From: Neobacillus niacini | GTDB lineage: Bacteria; Bacillota; Bacilli; Bacillales; Cytobacillaceae | Length of the DNA stretch: 64,000 bases | Reading direction: 5' to 3' | NCBI RefSeq assembly: GCF_019749295.1 | Contig: NZ_JACWFG010000007.1 | Span: 1-64,000 of the forward strand | Part shown: positions 18,764-28,509 of the stretch, in pieces | Layout: every line of letters begins with the position of its first letter | How positions within the stretch are numbered: position 1 is the stretch's first letter | The notes under the pieces: generated by a model | What the model was told of the DNA's origin: nothing | Seen by the model: the letters and a program-made list of their open reading frames with translations, nothing else | Databases searched by the model: none | Program-made: the position numbers and the translations under genes

Positions 18764-18971
18764 CTTTGGTTCCCGCTATCATGATTTTTCAGGTGTATCG
18801 GTCACCAAGGACCCTCTTTGGTTCCCGCTATCATAATTTTTCAGGCGTATTGGTCACCAAGGGTGCTCTTTGCTTCCCGCTATCATGATTTTTCAAGCGT
18901 AACGGTCACCAAAAGCACTATTTGGTTCCCGCCATCTTGATTTTCCAAGCATTACGGTCATCAAGGACACT
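18764..18971. repeat. Four tandem copies of a 52-bp repeat
   Basis: Units start at 18764, 18816, 18868 and 18920, exactly 52 bp apart. Each carries TTTGGTTCCCGCTATCATGA (with small changes) and GGTCACCAA near its end. The copies differ at several positions, with the fourth the most diverged. The period is not a multiple of three and no gene spans it. The rest of the 408-base gap holds no other feature. Confidence 0.9.
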
Positions 18972-19098
18972 CCTTACTCTGGATCATTCACGCATTGAGG
19001 ATTTCACCCTGCTATTAAACTTCCATTTAACGGAGATATTGTAAAATGTTGTACCAAGGTGTAAAATTACACTATAAAGGTTTTTAGGAGTGTTATTT

Positions 19099-20556
19099 AT
19101 GGGGAAAAATATACTTACAATGTTTATGTATTTTGGTGTAGTTCCACTAGGTATTTCATTCATCACACTGTTTATTACAACAGAAAACTTTCTGATTTCA
19201 ACCATTCTTCCTCTTATCATTGGCGGTTTGATTGCTGGGGGAATTGCCAGTAGAACGCTGATTAAAGGCGATGATAGAAAAGGGCTTCCGTTCATGTTCT
19301 TCATCCCGCTTGGTTATACTGCAGTCGCCTGGGTAGTTTTTATGCTGATTAGCGGCGGGTTTTTCGGGGCAGATTCATGGTTGGGTTATGGCATTTTACA
19401 TATAGCGATGGTGCCAATCTTCTTTATGACGATGTTAATGGGTGAGGGAAGGCTGTTTCTTTGGGCACCATTGGCTTATGAACTAGCATTTGTGTTTGGT
19501 ATTTTCTTATTACTCCTCATCAAAAGGGTTCGTCTCTCTTTTAACAAGAAACATGTTGTGACGCTACTTACAGTGTTCATCTTGGCAATGAGTACGGGGG
19601 CTGCTGTTCAGTGGCACCGAAGTAAGACGGTCCTGCCATCTTATGGCTTTGAGTATGGCGGCGGCTATTCATCTACAGATTTAACACCTTATGATGTGAC
19701 AAATCCTAGTAATATCCTGCCTAAACTAGAATCTCCTCCTGCTTTTACAATAAAGAATTCTAACGAGATGCCTATATTAGATGGTGCAGAGGCGGCATAT
19801 CCTGTCTATTCTGCATTTGCTGACACAGTCTACGAAAATATAAGCAATATACAGAGAACTTTGGATATCGTTAGTTTCACAAATACGATTTATGCCTATG
19901 AACGGCTTATCTCTGGCGATGTCGACATCTACTTTGGTGCAGAGCCGTCAAAGGAGCAGCAGGAAATGGCCAAAAGGCAGGGAAAGGAACTGGTGATGAC
20001 GCCCATTGGCAAGGAGGCATTTGTCTTTTTTGTTAACCCAGATAATGAAGTAGATAGTTTAGATGTTTCGGAGATTCAGAGCATTTACTCTGGAAAAGTA
20101 AAAAATTGGTCCGAACTCGGAGGGAAGAACGAAAGAATCATTGCCTTTCAACGGCCCGAAAATTCAGGAAGCCAAACGCTGCTACAAAAGATTATGGGTG
20201 ACATACCAATCATGGAGCCTTTGAAGGAAGATGTTCCTGAAGGAATGGGCGGGATTATTGAACAAGTGGCGGATTATCGGAATTACGATAATTCAGTTGG
20301 ATTCTCATTTCGTTTTTTTGCAACTGGAATGAGAGACAATTCCAATATTAAACTACTTGCAATAGATGGTGTCGAGCCAACACCTGAAAATATTGCGAGC
20401 GGAAAATATCCTTTTACTGCAAACCTTTATGCGATATCCTTAAAGAATAACACCAAGAGCACTATTGAACCCTTTTTGGAGTGGATGAAGGGTCCTCAAG
20501 GACAAGAAATTATCGAAAAAATAGGTTATATAAAAACGGAGTTGAAGGAGGAATAG
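19099..20556 (+). CDS. Membrane protein fused to a PstS-like phosphate-binding domain
   Basis: The 485-residue product has about six N-terminal transmembrane helices (residues 1-175, for example FFIPLGYTAVAWVVFMLISG) and a C-terminal PBP-like domain of the PstS class (about 215-480). The latter shows AEAAYPVYSAFAD, the SGDVDIYFGAEPS hinge region, IQSIYSGKVKNWSELGG and RPENSGSQTLLQKI, typical of phosphate-binding proteins. GGAG precedes the ATG by 8 bases. There are no pst transporter genes nearby. A phosphate or anion sensor anchored in the membrane is possible. It is followed 3 bases later by an oxidoreductase gene. Confidence 0.78.
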   Translation: MGKNILTMFMYFGVVPLGISFITLFITTENFLISTILPLIIGGLIAGGIASRTLIKGDDRKGLPFMFFIPLGYTAVAWVVFMLISGGFFGADSWLGYGILHIAMVPIFFMTMLMGEGRLFLWAPLAYELAFVFGIFLLLLIKRVRLSFNKKHVVTLLTVFILAMSTGAAVQWHRSKTVLPSYGFEYGGGYSSTDLTPYDVTNPSNILPKLESPPAFTIKNSNEMPILDGAEAAYPVYSAFADTVYENISNIQRTLDIVSFTNTIYAYERLISGDVDIYFGAEPSKEQQEMAKRQGKELVMTPIGKEAFVFFVNPDNEVDSLDVSEIQSIYSGKVKNWSELGGKNERIIAFQRPENSGSQTLLQKIMGDIPIMEPLKEDVPEGMGGIIEQVADYRNYDNSVGFSFRFFATGMRDNSNIKLLAIDGVEPTPENIASGKYPFTANLYAISLKNNTKSTIEPFLEWMKGPQGQEIIEKIGYIKTELKEE

Positions 20557-20559
20557 TAG

Positions 20560-21552
20560 ATGAAAAAAGTAAGATGGGGAATTTTAAGCACTGCAAGTAT
20601 TGCTCAACAGGCATTAATTCCAGCATTTGAACGTGCAAATAATGCAGTGGTCACAGGAATTGCTTCAAGCAGCGGAAAAGCTGAAGAGGTAGCAGCACAA
20701 TTTAATATAGCAAAGACATACAGCAGTTATGAGGCAATGCTGCAGGATCCAGAGATTAACGCAGTCTATATCCCGCTGCCAAACCATTTACATAAAAAGT
20801 GGACACTTGAAGCGGCGAAACATGGAAAACATATTCTATGTGAAAAGCCAGCTTCCTTAACAGCGGAGGAAACGAAAGAGATGGTTGAGTTCTGCACCGA
20901 AAGCAATGTTAAATTTATGGAAGCTTTTATGTACCAATTTCACCCGCAGCATGAACGAGTGAGAGAAATCATCAAAAGTGGCGAGATTGGTGAAGTTAAA
21001 TTCATGCGGGCCAGCTTTTCATTTTTCCTTGCGCAGCCAGAAGGCAATGTCAGAATGGATTCAGAGAAAGGCGGCGGAAGCCTCTATGATGTAGGCTGTT
21101 ATGGTATACATTCCATACGGAGTATTTTGGGTACCGAGCCCGTAGAAGTACAGGTTCATGCCAATGTAGATTCAGATTATCAGGTGGATATATCTGCCTT
21201 CGGACATATGAAAATGGAAAATGGTGTTCATGCTCATTTTGATTGCAGCTTTGATATGGTGTTCAGAGAAGAGTATGAAGTGATAGGAACACAGGGGCAA
21301 ATAAAGGTTCCGAGAGCATTCCGCCCAGATAATTATGGGGGAGAAGGTCTTGTAATCGTTCAAAAAGAAGGAGTCACAAGAGAAGAGAAAATAGTTGCAG
21401 ATATTTATCGAGAAGAGGTTGAGCATATCTCACAAGTAATCTTAGAGGATGGCGAACCAGCATATACAGGTGAAAATGCCATACAAAATATGCGTGTCAT
21501 CGAGGCTTGTTATCAATCTATTAAAACAGGAAATATTATTAAGTTAGTATAA
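20560..21552 (+). CDS. Gfo/Idh/MocA family oxidoreductase
   Basis: This 330-residue NAD(P)-dependent oxidoreductase has a Rossmann domain (RWGILSTASIAQQALIPA at the start) and the family signatures AVYIPLPNHLHKKW (about residues 67-80), the catalytic-region CEKPASLTAEE (about 93-103) and GGSLYDVGCYGIH (about 168-180). Such enzymes act on sugars, cyclitols or their derivatives. It starts 3 bases after the phosphate-binding fusion gene and is co-transcribed with it. The substrate is not clear from the context. Confidence 0.9.
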   Translation: MKKVRWGILSTASIAQQALIPAFERANNAVVTGIASSSGKAEEVAAQFNIAKTYSSYEAMLQDPEINAVYIPLPNHLHKKWTLEAAKHGKHILCEKPASLTAEETKEMVEFCTESNVKFMEAFMYQFHPQHERVREIIKSGEIGEVKFMRASFSFFLAQPEGNVRMDSEKGGGSLYDVGCYGIHSIRSILGTEPVEVQVHANVDSDYQVDISAFGHMKMENGVHAHFDCSFDMVFREEYEVIGTQGQIKVPRAFRPDNYGGEGLVIVQKEGVTREEKIVADIYREEVEHISQVILEDGEPAYTGENAIQNMRVIEACYQSIKTGNIIKLV

Positions 21553-21556
21553 TAAA

Positions 21557-21604
21557 AAAACGGCATAATCCCTAAATATCAATAGGGGTTGTGCCGTTTT
21601 TTGT
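21557..21604 (+). terminator. Terminator after the oxidoreductase gene
   Basis: An 18-bp stem (AAAACGGCATAATCCCTA with its near-perfect complement), an 8-base loop and a T-run end the two-gene unit. Confidence 0.88.
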
Positions 21605-21738
21605 TTGTATTTATTATACTATGAAACCTACTTGTATTAATTTCCAATACAAACTTAGTGTTTTACCACTTTAACGAGAAATAGTATTATAGGGAGAGGC
21701 TGAATTTTCAGGCATATTAATGAAAGGGGGAACTGAGC

Positions 21739-23241
21739 ATGACAACGGTATTAGAAATGAAAAATATTTCAATAGAATTTCCAGGTGTAAAAGCGTTAAA
21801 CGATGTTTCTTTTTCAACAGCAACAGGTAGTACTCATGCCCTTATCGGTGCGAATGGGGCAGGGAAATCAACGTTAATGAAGGTTCTCTCAGGTGCTTAT
21901 CACCATTATACTGGTGAAATATATATAGATGGAAAACAGGTTAGTATTCGTTCACCGAAGGATGCTCAAAATCTTGGTATTCAAATTGTCTACCAAGAAG
22001 TCGATACAGCACTCATTCCGTATCTAACGGTCGGTGAAAACATCATGCTAAATGAAACCGTTAATGATATGGGCAAAAAACAATTCATCAGCTGGAAGCA
22101 TATACACGAAAAAGCAACGGCCATATTAGAGAGTATTCATGTAAATATCTCATCAAAGAAGTTGGTAAGTGAATTAACACTAGCAGAGAAGCAAATGGTC
22201 ATCATCGCGCGATCATTGGTCAAGCAATGTAAATTTCTCATATTGGATGAGCCGACTGCGCCATTAAGTCACTCGGAAACGAATGAGTTATTTAGAATTG
22301 TTAGGGATTTAAAAGAAAGAAATGTCGGAATTATTTTTATTTCACATCGTCTTCCAGAGCTATTTGAGATTTGTGACGATATCACCGTAATGAAAAATGG
22401 TGAATTCGTATGTAAAGAAAAGATTGCTGAAACTTCTCAAAATAGAGTAGTTGAATATATGCTCGGAGAAAAATTAGAGGAACAATTTCCTAAAAATCAG
22501 GTGGAAATTGGAAGTACTGTTCTAGAGGTAAAAGGACTTTATGATACAGGGATGATCAAGAACTTTGACATGCATGCAGGTGCAGGTGAAATTGTCGGAA
22601 TAGCCGGACTAGTAGGCGCAGGGAAATCGGAACTCTGTAAAGCGCTATTCGGAGCTGCGAAGGTTAAAGCCGGTGAAATTAAAATTCATGGAAAAAAGGT
22701 AAAAATTAAGGATCCCAGCCAGGCGGTAAAACAAGGCTTGGCATTTGTTCCGGAGGAGAGAAGAAAGGAAGGCATTTTGGTACAGGAGTCGGTAGCTGCA
22801 AATCTAACTGCTGCCAGCTTAGGAAAGTTTTCTAAGGCTTTGAGCTTCCTAGATTTCAAGAGAGAAAAGGAAGTTTCTAGTCAGATGATTAGCAGTCTGG
22901 GAATTAAGACACCTTCCCAGGAGACGAGGGTTCAAAATCTATCTGGTGGTAATCAGCAAAAAGTAGCCATAGGTAAATGGCTGATTGCAGACGCAGAAGT
23001 TTACATTTTTGACGAACCAACAAAAGGTGTAGATGTTGGAGCGAAAAAGGATATATTTGAACTGATTTCACAATTAGCAAAAAGAGGCAAATCGATCATA
23101 TATGCATCATGCGAATTCTCGGAAATTTTAGGAATCACTGACCGTGTTTATGTTGTTTATGATGGACAAGTTGCCAAAGAGCTGGATACCAATACAACAA
23201 ATGAAGAAGAACTATTATTTTATTCAACAGGGGGTAAATAG
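21739..23241 (+). CDS. Sugar ABC transporter ATP-binding protein, RbsA-like
   Basis: This 500-residue protein has two ABC domains in tandem, as in ribose/galactose/MTR-type importers. The first has Walker A GANGAGKST (about residues 37-45) and Walker B FLILDEPTAPLS; its signature is the degenerate LTLAEKQ. The second has a Walker A-like GLVGAGKSE (about 293-301), signature LSGGNQQKVAIGK and Walker B IFDEPTKGVD. It couples to the permease 1 base downstream. No periplasmic-type binding protein is encoded in the unit, which is odd for this family. Neighbouring mtnK and mtnA point to methylthioribose or 5-deoxyribose as substrate. Confidence 0.9.
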   Translation: MTTVLEMKNISIEFPGVKALNDVSFSTATGSTHALIGANGAGKSTLMKVLSGAYHHYTGEIYIDGKQVSIRSPKDAQNLGIQIVYQEVDTALIPYLTVGENIMLNETVNDMGKKQFISWKHIHEKATAILESIHVNISSKKLVSELTLAEKQMVIIARSLVKQCKFLILDEPTAPLSHSETNELFRIVRDLKERNVGIIFISHRLPELFEICDDITVMKNGEFVCKEKIAETSQNRVVEYMLGEKLEEQFPKNQVEIGSTVLEVKGLYDTGMIKNFDMHAGAGEIVGIAGLVGAGKSELCKALFGAAKVKAGEIKIHGKKVKIKDPSQAVKQGLAFVPEERRKEGILVQESVAANLTAASLGKFSKALSFLDFKREKEVSSQMISSLGIKTPSQETRVQNLSGGNQQKVAIGKWLIADAEVYIFDEPTKGVDVGAKKDIFELISQLAKRGKSIIYASCEFSEILGITDRVYVVYDGQVAKELDTNTTNEEELLFYSTGGK

Positions 23242-23242
23242 A

Positions 23243-24247
23243 ATGAGCAGTGCGAACCCAGAAGTTCAACAAAAAATGCCCTCGAAAAAGGGTTTTGAAT
23301 TATTTGATTTTTTATACAAATACGGTACGATAATTACAATCCTAGCGTTAATAGTAATTTTTTCGATTACAAACCCAGCCTTTATGGATGGGGCAAATAT
23401 CGTTAATATTCTTAGGTCTATTTCTATTGTCACTATTATTGCGGTTGGAATTACCATTTCCTTATCCGTTGATGGATTTGATTTATCAGTTGGTTCAACG
23501 GTTTCGTTAACAAATGCAGTTGTAATTTCAATGTTTGTGTGGTTTTCGCAAAATATCTTCGTGGCATTATTAGTTGCGATTGGTGCCGCGCTCGTAGTAG
23601 GTGCATTCAATTCCTTTATGATCGTAAAGGTAAGAATCCCTGATATGTTAATGACATTAGCAACGATGTTTATCATTCAAGGAATTGCTTTGACGTATAC
23701 AAAAGGTGCAACTGTGTCCCAAAACATGGTTATGCCAGACGGAACCTTCTCAACGGGCAGTATTCCGGAAGTTTTTTCAAAAATAGGTCAAGTACCTTGG
23801 ATTATTATCATCATGATTGTAGTGGTACTTATCGTCCATATTTTTCTGAATTATACAAAACATGGCCGTTATATGTATGTGATTGGCGGGAACAAAGAAG
23901 CCGCTAGATTATCTGGAATTCCAGTGAATAAATATAAAGTAACGGCCTATCTTATGTCTGCAGCATTTGCCGCTATCGGCGGGATTGTGCTTGCTTCACG
24001 TGTCATGACAGCAGAAATTAACTCAGGTGCTCCGTATTTAATGGATGCCGTAGCAGCAGCATTTATTGGATCCTCTGTATTGGGCGCCGGCAAACCGAAT
24101 GCTTTCGGTACCTTTGTTGGAGCTGTGTTAATTGGGATTCTGCAAAATGGTCTTGTCATGATGTCTGTTCCGTACTATGCAATGGATATTGTGAAAGGTA
24201 CGGTTTTGGCTCTCGCGCTTGCATTAACCTATTATAAAAAGAAATAA
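23243..24247 (+). CDS. Sugar ABC transporter permease, RbsC-like
   Basis: This 334-residue integral membrane protein has about eight to ten helices and the BPD_transp_2 signature: VGITISLSVDGFDLSVGSTV (about residues 71-90), a central GNKEAARLSGIPVNKYK and GSSVLGAGKPNAFGTF near the end. The start is the ATG two bases after the ATPase stop, with GGGGGT upstream; a longer in-frame reading overlapping the ATPase is rejected. It forms the channel for the ATPase at 21739. Only one permease gene exists, consistent with a homodimer. Confidence 0.9.
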   Translation: MSSANPEVQQKMPSKKGFELFDFLYKYGTIITILALIVIFSITNPAFMDGANIVNILRSISIVTIIAVGITISLSVDGFDLSVGSTVSLTNAVVISMFVWFSQNIFVALLVAIGAALVVGAFNSFMIVKVRIPDMLMTLATMFIIQGIALTYTKGATVSQNMVMPDGTFSTGSIPEVFSKIGQVPWIIIIMIVVVLIVHIFLNYTKHGRYMYVIGGNKEAARLSGIPVNKYKVTAYLMSAAFAAIGGIVLASRVMTAEINSGAPYLMDAVAAAFIGSSVLGAGKPNAFGTFVGAVLIGILQNGLVMMSVPYYAMDIVKGTVLALALALTYYKKK

Positions 24248-24262
24248 TTTGGAGGGGTTATA

Positions 24263-25495
24263 ATGAAGGATTTCACAGTTGGATATTTCACCATGACGGA
24301 GCAAGACGCGATTGATTATGCAAAAGCAATCAAACTTTTTCTAGAAGAAGCAGAATTGACTTGTAAGGAAATTGGCGATGGTAACTTAAATTATGTTTTT
24401 AAATTAGTAGATGTTAAAAACAATCAGTCTATCATTATAAAGCAAGCTGGACCCATCGCACGAATCTCTGACGAATTTAAACTATCACCTGACCGCAATC
24501 GGATTGAAAGTGAAATTCTAGGACTCCAATACAAACTTGCACCTGGATTTGTACCAAAGGTATATAATTATGATCCCATTATGAACTGCACAGTGATGGA
24601 TGATTTATCAGATCATGAAATAATGAGGACAGCTCTAATCAAGCACAAAAAGTTCCCGCTGTTTGCTGATCATATTTCTACTTTTCTAGTAAATACTTTA
24701 TTATTAACGTCTGATGTAGTGGTTGAGCATAAGGAAAAGAAAGAATTAGTTAAGCAATTTATCAACCCAGAGCTTTGTGAAATAACTGAAGATTTGGTTT
24801 ACACAGAACCTTTTTATGATTGCCCGCGTAATGAGGTGTTTGAAGGAACACTGGACTTCGTAAAAGAAAACATCTGGAATGATAAAAAACTAGTACTTGA
24901 GAGTGCAAAGTTAAAATTTGAGTTTATGACCAATGCTCAATCGCTGTTGCATGGCGACCTTCATACGGGTTCTATTTTTATAAAAGAAGATTCTACCAAA
25001 GTAATAGATCCAGAATTCGCTTTTTATGGACCAGCCGGTTATGATATCGGAAATGTTATTGCGAATCTCATCTTTGCCTATGCAAACGGCAAGTTTACAA
25101 TCGAAGATGAAGAAACACGGGATGACTATTTAAATTATCTTGTAACAACGATTAAAGATGTTGTAAACTTATTTACTGATAAATTCAACAAAGCTTGGGA
25201 CGAAAGTGCAACAGAACGAGTGGCAGGCTATGAAGGATTTAAGGAATATTATTTAGATACTATTTTAAGAGATACTGGAGCTGTGGCGGGACTTGAACTT
25301 TTAAGAAGAATTATCGGACTTGCGAAGGTGAAGGATTTAACGAGCATTGAAGATCGTGAAGCAAGAATCCGGGCAGAAAAAATTTGTCTAACCGCTGGAA
25401 AAACATTTATCTTAAATCGCGAATCTATCAGAACGGGAGCAGACTTCATCAACGTGATTCAATCTGCAGAACTATCATCTGTGAAAGGGGCATAA
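24263..25495 (+). CDS. mtnK: S-methyl-5-thioribose kinase, MtnK/DrdK-like
   Basis: This 410-residue kinase of the APH/ChoK fold phosphorylates C1 of 5-methylthioribose. It shows the MtnK features [11 protein letters not shown] (about residues 38-48), VMDDLSDH (about 112-119), the catalytic [12 protein letters not shown] (about 230-241) and the metal-site [16 protein letters not shown] (about 250-265). GGAGGGG precedes the ATG. It sits between a sugar ABC permease and mtnA. Relatives called DrdK act on 5-deoxyribose, so both 5-methylthioribose and 5-deoxyribose are possible substrates. No mtnWXBD genes are present in the window. Confidence 0.88.
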   Translation: MKDFTVGYFTMTEQDAIDYAKAIKLFLEEAELTCKEIGDGNLNYVFKLVDVKNNQSIIIKQAGPIARISDEFKLSPDRNRIESEILGLQYKLAPGFVPKVYNYDPIMNCTVMDDLSDHEIMRTALIKHKKFPLFADHISTFLVNTLLLTSDVVVEHKEKKELVKQFINPELCEITEDLVYTEPFYDCPRNEVFEGTLDFVKENIWNDKKLVLESAKLKFEFMTNAQSLLHGDLHTGSIFIKEDSTKVIDPEFAFYGPAGYDIGNVIANLIFAYANGKFTIEDEETRDDYLNYLVTTIKDVVNLFTDKFNKAWDESATERVAGYEGFKEYYLDTILRDTGAVAGLELLRRIIGLAKVKDLTSIEDREARIRAEKICLTAGKTFILNRESIRTGADFINVIQSAELSSVKGA

Positions 25496-25500
25496 ATCTA

Positions 25501-26565
25501 GTGCAAAACCCAGTTACGGTTATACAATCTGTACGGCTGGATGATGAGAATGATACGTTAGTATTATTAGATCAAACAGTTTTACCAAATGAAACGAATT
25601 TCCTAGAATTAAAGGAAATGGAAGATATATGGGATGCAATCTATCAATTAAAGGTTCGTGGAGCACCGGCAATCGGGATTGCTGCAGCATATGGCGTCTA
25701 TTTAGGGACAAAGAAATCTACTGCAGAAACCTATGAAGCTCTTTTTGAGGACTTTAAAAAGGTGAAGGATTACCTGGCAACTTCAAGGCCAACCGCTGTA
25801 AACCTGTTCTGGGCTTTAAATAGAATGGAAGATCGATTTAAACAAGAAGCAGGGAAAAGTGTGGCAGAAGTAAAGGCGGCACTGAAAGAGGAATCTGAAA
25901 ACATTCGTGCGGAGGATGAAAAAATCTGTGAAGCGATTGGGGAGCATGCGCTATCCTTGCTTGAGCCAGGTTGGGGATTACTAACGCATTGTAATGCTGG
26001 TACCATCGCAACGGCCAAATATGGTACGGCATTAGCTCCGATTTACTTAGGGCAAGAAAAAGGCTATGACTTCAAAGTCTACGCAGATGAAACAAGACCA
26101 TTACTTCAAGGTGCCCGCTTAACGGCGTGGGAACTGCAGCAGGCTGGAGTAGATGTGACGTTAATTTGTGATAATATGGCATCTATCGTGATGAAGGAAG
26201 GCAAAATTCAGGCTGTACTGGTTGGCTGTGACCGTGTTGCGGCAAATGGCGATTCAGCAAATAAGATAGGAACTTCAGGTGTTGCGATACTTGCAAAACA
26301 CTACAATATTCCATTCTATGTTTGTGCACCATTATCTACCATTGATCTAGAGTGTAAAACAGGGGATGACATTGAAATCGAATTGCGTCCTTCTGAGGAA
26401 ATTACAAGTAAATGGTATGAAAAGTCGATGGCACCAGATGGCGTTCAAACCTATAATCCTGCCTTTGATGTAACCGACCATTCCTTAATTACGGGGATCG
26501 TTACGGAAAATGGGATTGTGTATGCGCCATATACCGAAACCCTTCCGAAGATGTTTAAAAAATAA
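25501..26565 (+). CDS. mtnA: S-methyl-5-thioribose-1-phosphate isomerase, MtnA/DrdI-like
   Basis: This 354-residue isomerase of the eIF2B-like fold converts methylthioribose 1-phosphate to methylthioribulose 1-phosphate. It has [15 protein letters not shown] (about residues 57-71), the catalytic-site [15 protein letters not shown] (about 163-177) and [18 protein letters not shown] (about 240-257). GTG at 25501 gives the family's usual length; a longer reading that overlaps mtnK is rejected. Only 5 bases separate it from mtnK. The same fold serves 5-deoxyribose 1-phosphate in the DrdI branch. Confidence 0.9.
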   Translation: MQNPVTVIQSVRLDDENDTLVLLDQTVLPNETNFLELKEMEDIWDAIYQLKVRGAPAIGIAAAYGVYLGTKKSTAETYEALFEDFKKVKDYLATSRPTAVNLFWALNRMEDRFKQEAGKSVAEVKAALKEESENIRAEDEKICEAIGEHALSLLEPGWGLLTHCNAGTIATAKYGTALAPIYLGQEKGYDFKVYADETRPLLQGARLTAWELQQAGVDVTLICDNMASIVMKEGKIQAVLVGCDRVAANGDSANKIGTSGVAILAKHYNIPFYVCAPLSTIDLECKTGDDIEIELRPSEEITSKWYEKSMAPDGVQTYNPAFDVTDHSLITGIVTENGIVYAPYTETLPKMFKK

Positions 26566-26670
26566 TATTTTAAAAGCTGAGTCTAACTGATAAATTATGA
26601 AGTGCTTTTCAAAATTTGAAAGCCAGGATAACATTCAGTTTGATTTACTAATTGGTATATTAAAAATGCA

Positions 26671-26706
26671 AAACCTCGCCGCAATCTTGGCGAGGTTTCT
26701 TTTTGT
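26671..26706 (+). terminator. Terminator after mtnA
   Basis: A 10-bp perfect stem (AAACCTCGCC and complement) with an 8-base loop and a CTTTTT tail. The 300-base gap holds only this and the next promoter. Confidence 0.88.
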
Positions 26707-26752
26707 TTCCATTATAGAAGATAGTATTAAATTCCTATAGAAAAAACAGGTA

Positions 26753-26794
26753 TTTTGTCATGATTTGACAGTTTTGACAAAACATGACTATAAT
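26753..26794 (+). promoter_or_regulatory. Promoter of the amino acid ABC operon with an inverted repeat
   Basis: Consensus TTGACA (26765-26770), an 18-bp spacer and TATAAT (26789-26794). TTTTGTCA (26753-26760) and TGACAAAA (26775-26782) form an inverted repeat flanking the -35 box and could be a repressor site. Confidence 0.65.
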
Positions 26795-26865
26795 TTACTT
26801 AATTCTGAAAATTTTTAAAAGTAGAAACTCGATATTTGATAGGTTTTGTAATCAGGAGGTCAAGC

Positions 26866-27594
26866 ATGATTGTATTTAATCAAGTAAATAAGTTTTATGG
26901 AGATTTTCAAGTCTTAAAAGATATTAATCTTACAATCAAACAAGGTGAAGTAGTTGTCGTAATAGGTCCATCCGGTTCAGGGAAAAGTACTCTGCTGCGC
27001 TGTATCAATCACCTGGAAACAATCTCTGACGGGACACTCACCGTAAATGGGATATCTGTAGGAGATAAAAAAACAGATATCAATAAGCTAAGGCGCAATA
27101 TTGGAATGGTTTTTCAGCATTTTTATTTATATCCCCACAAAACTGTGCTTGAAAATATCACTCTTGCTCCTATGAAAGCATTGGGACAATCCGAAAAAGA
27201 GGCTAAGGAAACAGCCCGACTTTATCTAGACAAAGTAGGGATATTAGATAAGGCCGAATCTTACCCTTCTCAGCTTTCCGGAGGCCAGCAACAGCGTGTA
27301 GCAATTGCCCGCGGCCTTGCAATGAAACCAGAAATCATGCTTTTCGATGAACCCACCTCTGCGCTTGATCCCGAAATGATCGGGGAGGTTCTGGATGTAA
27401 TGAAAACCCTAGCCAGGGAAGGTATGACAATGGTCGTAGTAACTCACGAAATGGGCTTTGCCAGAGAGGTTGCCGACCGAATTGTATTTATGGATGCAGG
27501 AAAAATTTTAGAAGAAGCAGTTCCGGCTGAATTTTATGAGAATCCGCGAGAAGAACGGGCTCGCTTATTTCTCAGCCGTATATTAAATCATTAA
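26866..27594 (+). CDS. Polar amino acid ABC transporter ATP-binding protein, GlnQ-like
   Basis: This 242-residue ATPase has Walker [13 protein letters not shown] (about residues 33-44), Q-loop [11 protein letters not shown], signature [13 protein letters not shown] (about 135-147), Walker [14 protein letters not shown] (about 158-170) and the switch His in [10 protein letters not shown]. These match the polar-amino-acid (GlnQ/GltL) group. The ATG at 26866 with CAGGAGGT upstream is used; a longer frame is rejected. It is first in an ATPase, binding protein and two-permease operon that imports glutamate, glutamine or aspartate-like amino acids. Confidence 0.92.
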   Translation: MIVFNQVNKFYGDFQVLKDINLTIKQGEVVVVIGPSGSGKSTLLRCINHLETISDGTLTVNGISVGDKKTDINKLRRNIGMVFQHFYLYPHKTVLENITLAPMKALGQSEKEAKETARLYLDKVGILDKAESYPSQLSGGQQQRVAIARGLAMKPEIMLFDEPTSALDPEMIGEVLDVMKTLAREGMTMVVVTHEMGFAREVADRIVFMDAGKILEEAVPAEFYENPREERARLFLSRILNH

Positions 27595-27611
27595 CCAAGG
27601 GGGAAAATGGA

Positions 27612-28418
27612 ATGTTCAAAACAAAAAAATTCGTAAAAATGGCGTTAGTATCTGCAATGGCTGCCATATTTCTTGCCGGTTGCGGCGGGGACAAGACGTC
27701 TACTGATAGCAGCAAGGATGTACTAGCCCAGATCAAGGAAGACAAAAAAGTTGTATTTGGCGTAAAGCATGACACGCGTTTGTTTGGATTGAAAAATCCA
27801 TCGACAGGTGAAGTGGAAGGGTTCGATATCGATCTTTCCAAAGCATTAGCAGAAGAAATATTTGGCAAGGATGTTAAGTCTGAGTTCGTTGAGGTTACTT
27901 CGAAAACGAGGGTAGGTCTCTTAAATAATGGTAAGGTGGATGCGGTTGTCGCTACGATGACGATCACGGAAGAACGCAAAAAAGAAGTTGATTTTACTGA
28001 TGTATATTTTGATGCCGGGCAATCATTGCTTGTGAAAAAAGGCAGTAAGATTCAAAGTATTGATGACTTGAAAAAAGACACGAAGGTACTTGCTGTTAAA
28101 GGCTCGACATCTTCAATCAATATCCGTGAGAAAGCTCCTGAAACAACAGTACTTGAATTCGAAAACTATGCTGAAGCCTTTACAGCACTAAAGGCAGGTA
28201 AGGGTGATGCCCTGACTACAGATGATTCCATCCTTTATGGTATGGCAGAAGAAGATCCGTCATTTGAATTGGTCGGAGGAACGTTTACTGAAGAACCATA
28301 CGGGATAGCTGTTAAAAAAGGTAATACAGAGCTTGTTGATGAGTTGAATAAGGCATTAAAAAGCCTGAAGGATTCAGGAAAGTACGATGAGATTAAGGAT
28401 AAATGGATTAAAAATTAA
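27612..28418 (+). CDS. Amino acid ABC transporter substrate-binding lipoprotein
   Basis: This 268-residue lipoprotein has a signal peptide ending in the lipobox FLAGC (Cys at about residue 24) and an SBP_bac_3 domain: VFGVKHDTRLFGLKNPSTGE, FDIDLSKALAEEIFG, and KVDAVVATMTITEERKKEVD (about 118-137). The latter motif is typical of glutamate/glutamine/aspartate binders. It starts 17 bases after the ATPase gene. A hairpin follows it, which may raise its level relative to the permeases. It is held outside the membrane and hands its ligand to the two permeases downstream. Confidence 0.92.
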   Translation: MFKTKKFVKMALVSAMAAIFLAGCGGDKTSTDSSKDVLAQIKEDKKVVFGVKHDTRLFGLKNPSTGEVEGFDIDLSKALAEEIFGKDVKSEFVEVTSKTRVGLLNNGKVDAVVATMTITEERKKEVDFTDVYFDAGQSLLVKKGSKIQSIDDLKKDTKVLAVKGSTSSINIREKAPETTVLEFENYAEAFTALKAGKGDALTTDDSILYGMAEEDPSFELVGGTFTEEPYGIAVKKGNTELVDELNKALKSLKDSGKYDEIKDKWIKN

Positions 28419-28438
28419 CTATTAATAACAGGTTTCTC

Positions 28439-28490
28439 ATCAGGATGGGCTGTAATCCGTATGCAATCTTTTCGGGCGGCTCATCCTGAT
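28439..28490 (+). other. Intercistronic hairpin after the binding-protein gene
   Basis: ATCAGGATGGGC pairs with GCTCATCCTGAT across a 28-base loop. There is no T-tail. Such stems after binding-protein genes often protect the upstream message or cut downstream expression. Confidence 0.6.
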
Positions 28491-28509
28491 TATTTAGGAG
28501 GAGATCGTT

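Noticed and set aside
21605-21738. Possible SAM riboswitch before the Rbs/mtnKA unit
   Set aside because: None of the S-box core elements are visible; only a small TTGTATT/AATACAA hairpin is present.
23266-23676. 136-codon open frame antisense to the Rbs-type permease
   Set aside because: It is a mirror frame of a strongly conserved membrane protein gene, with no ribosome site.
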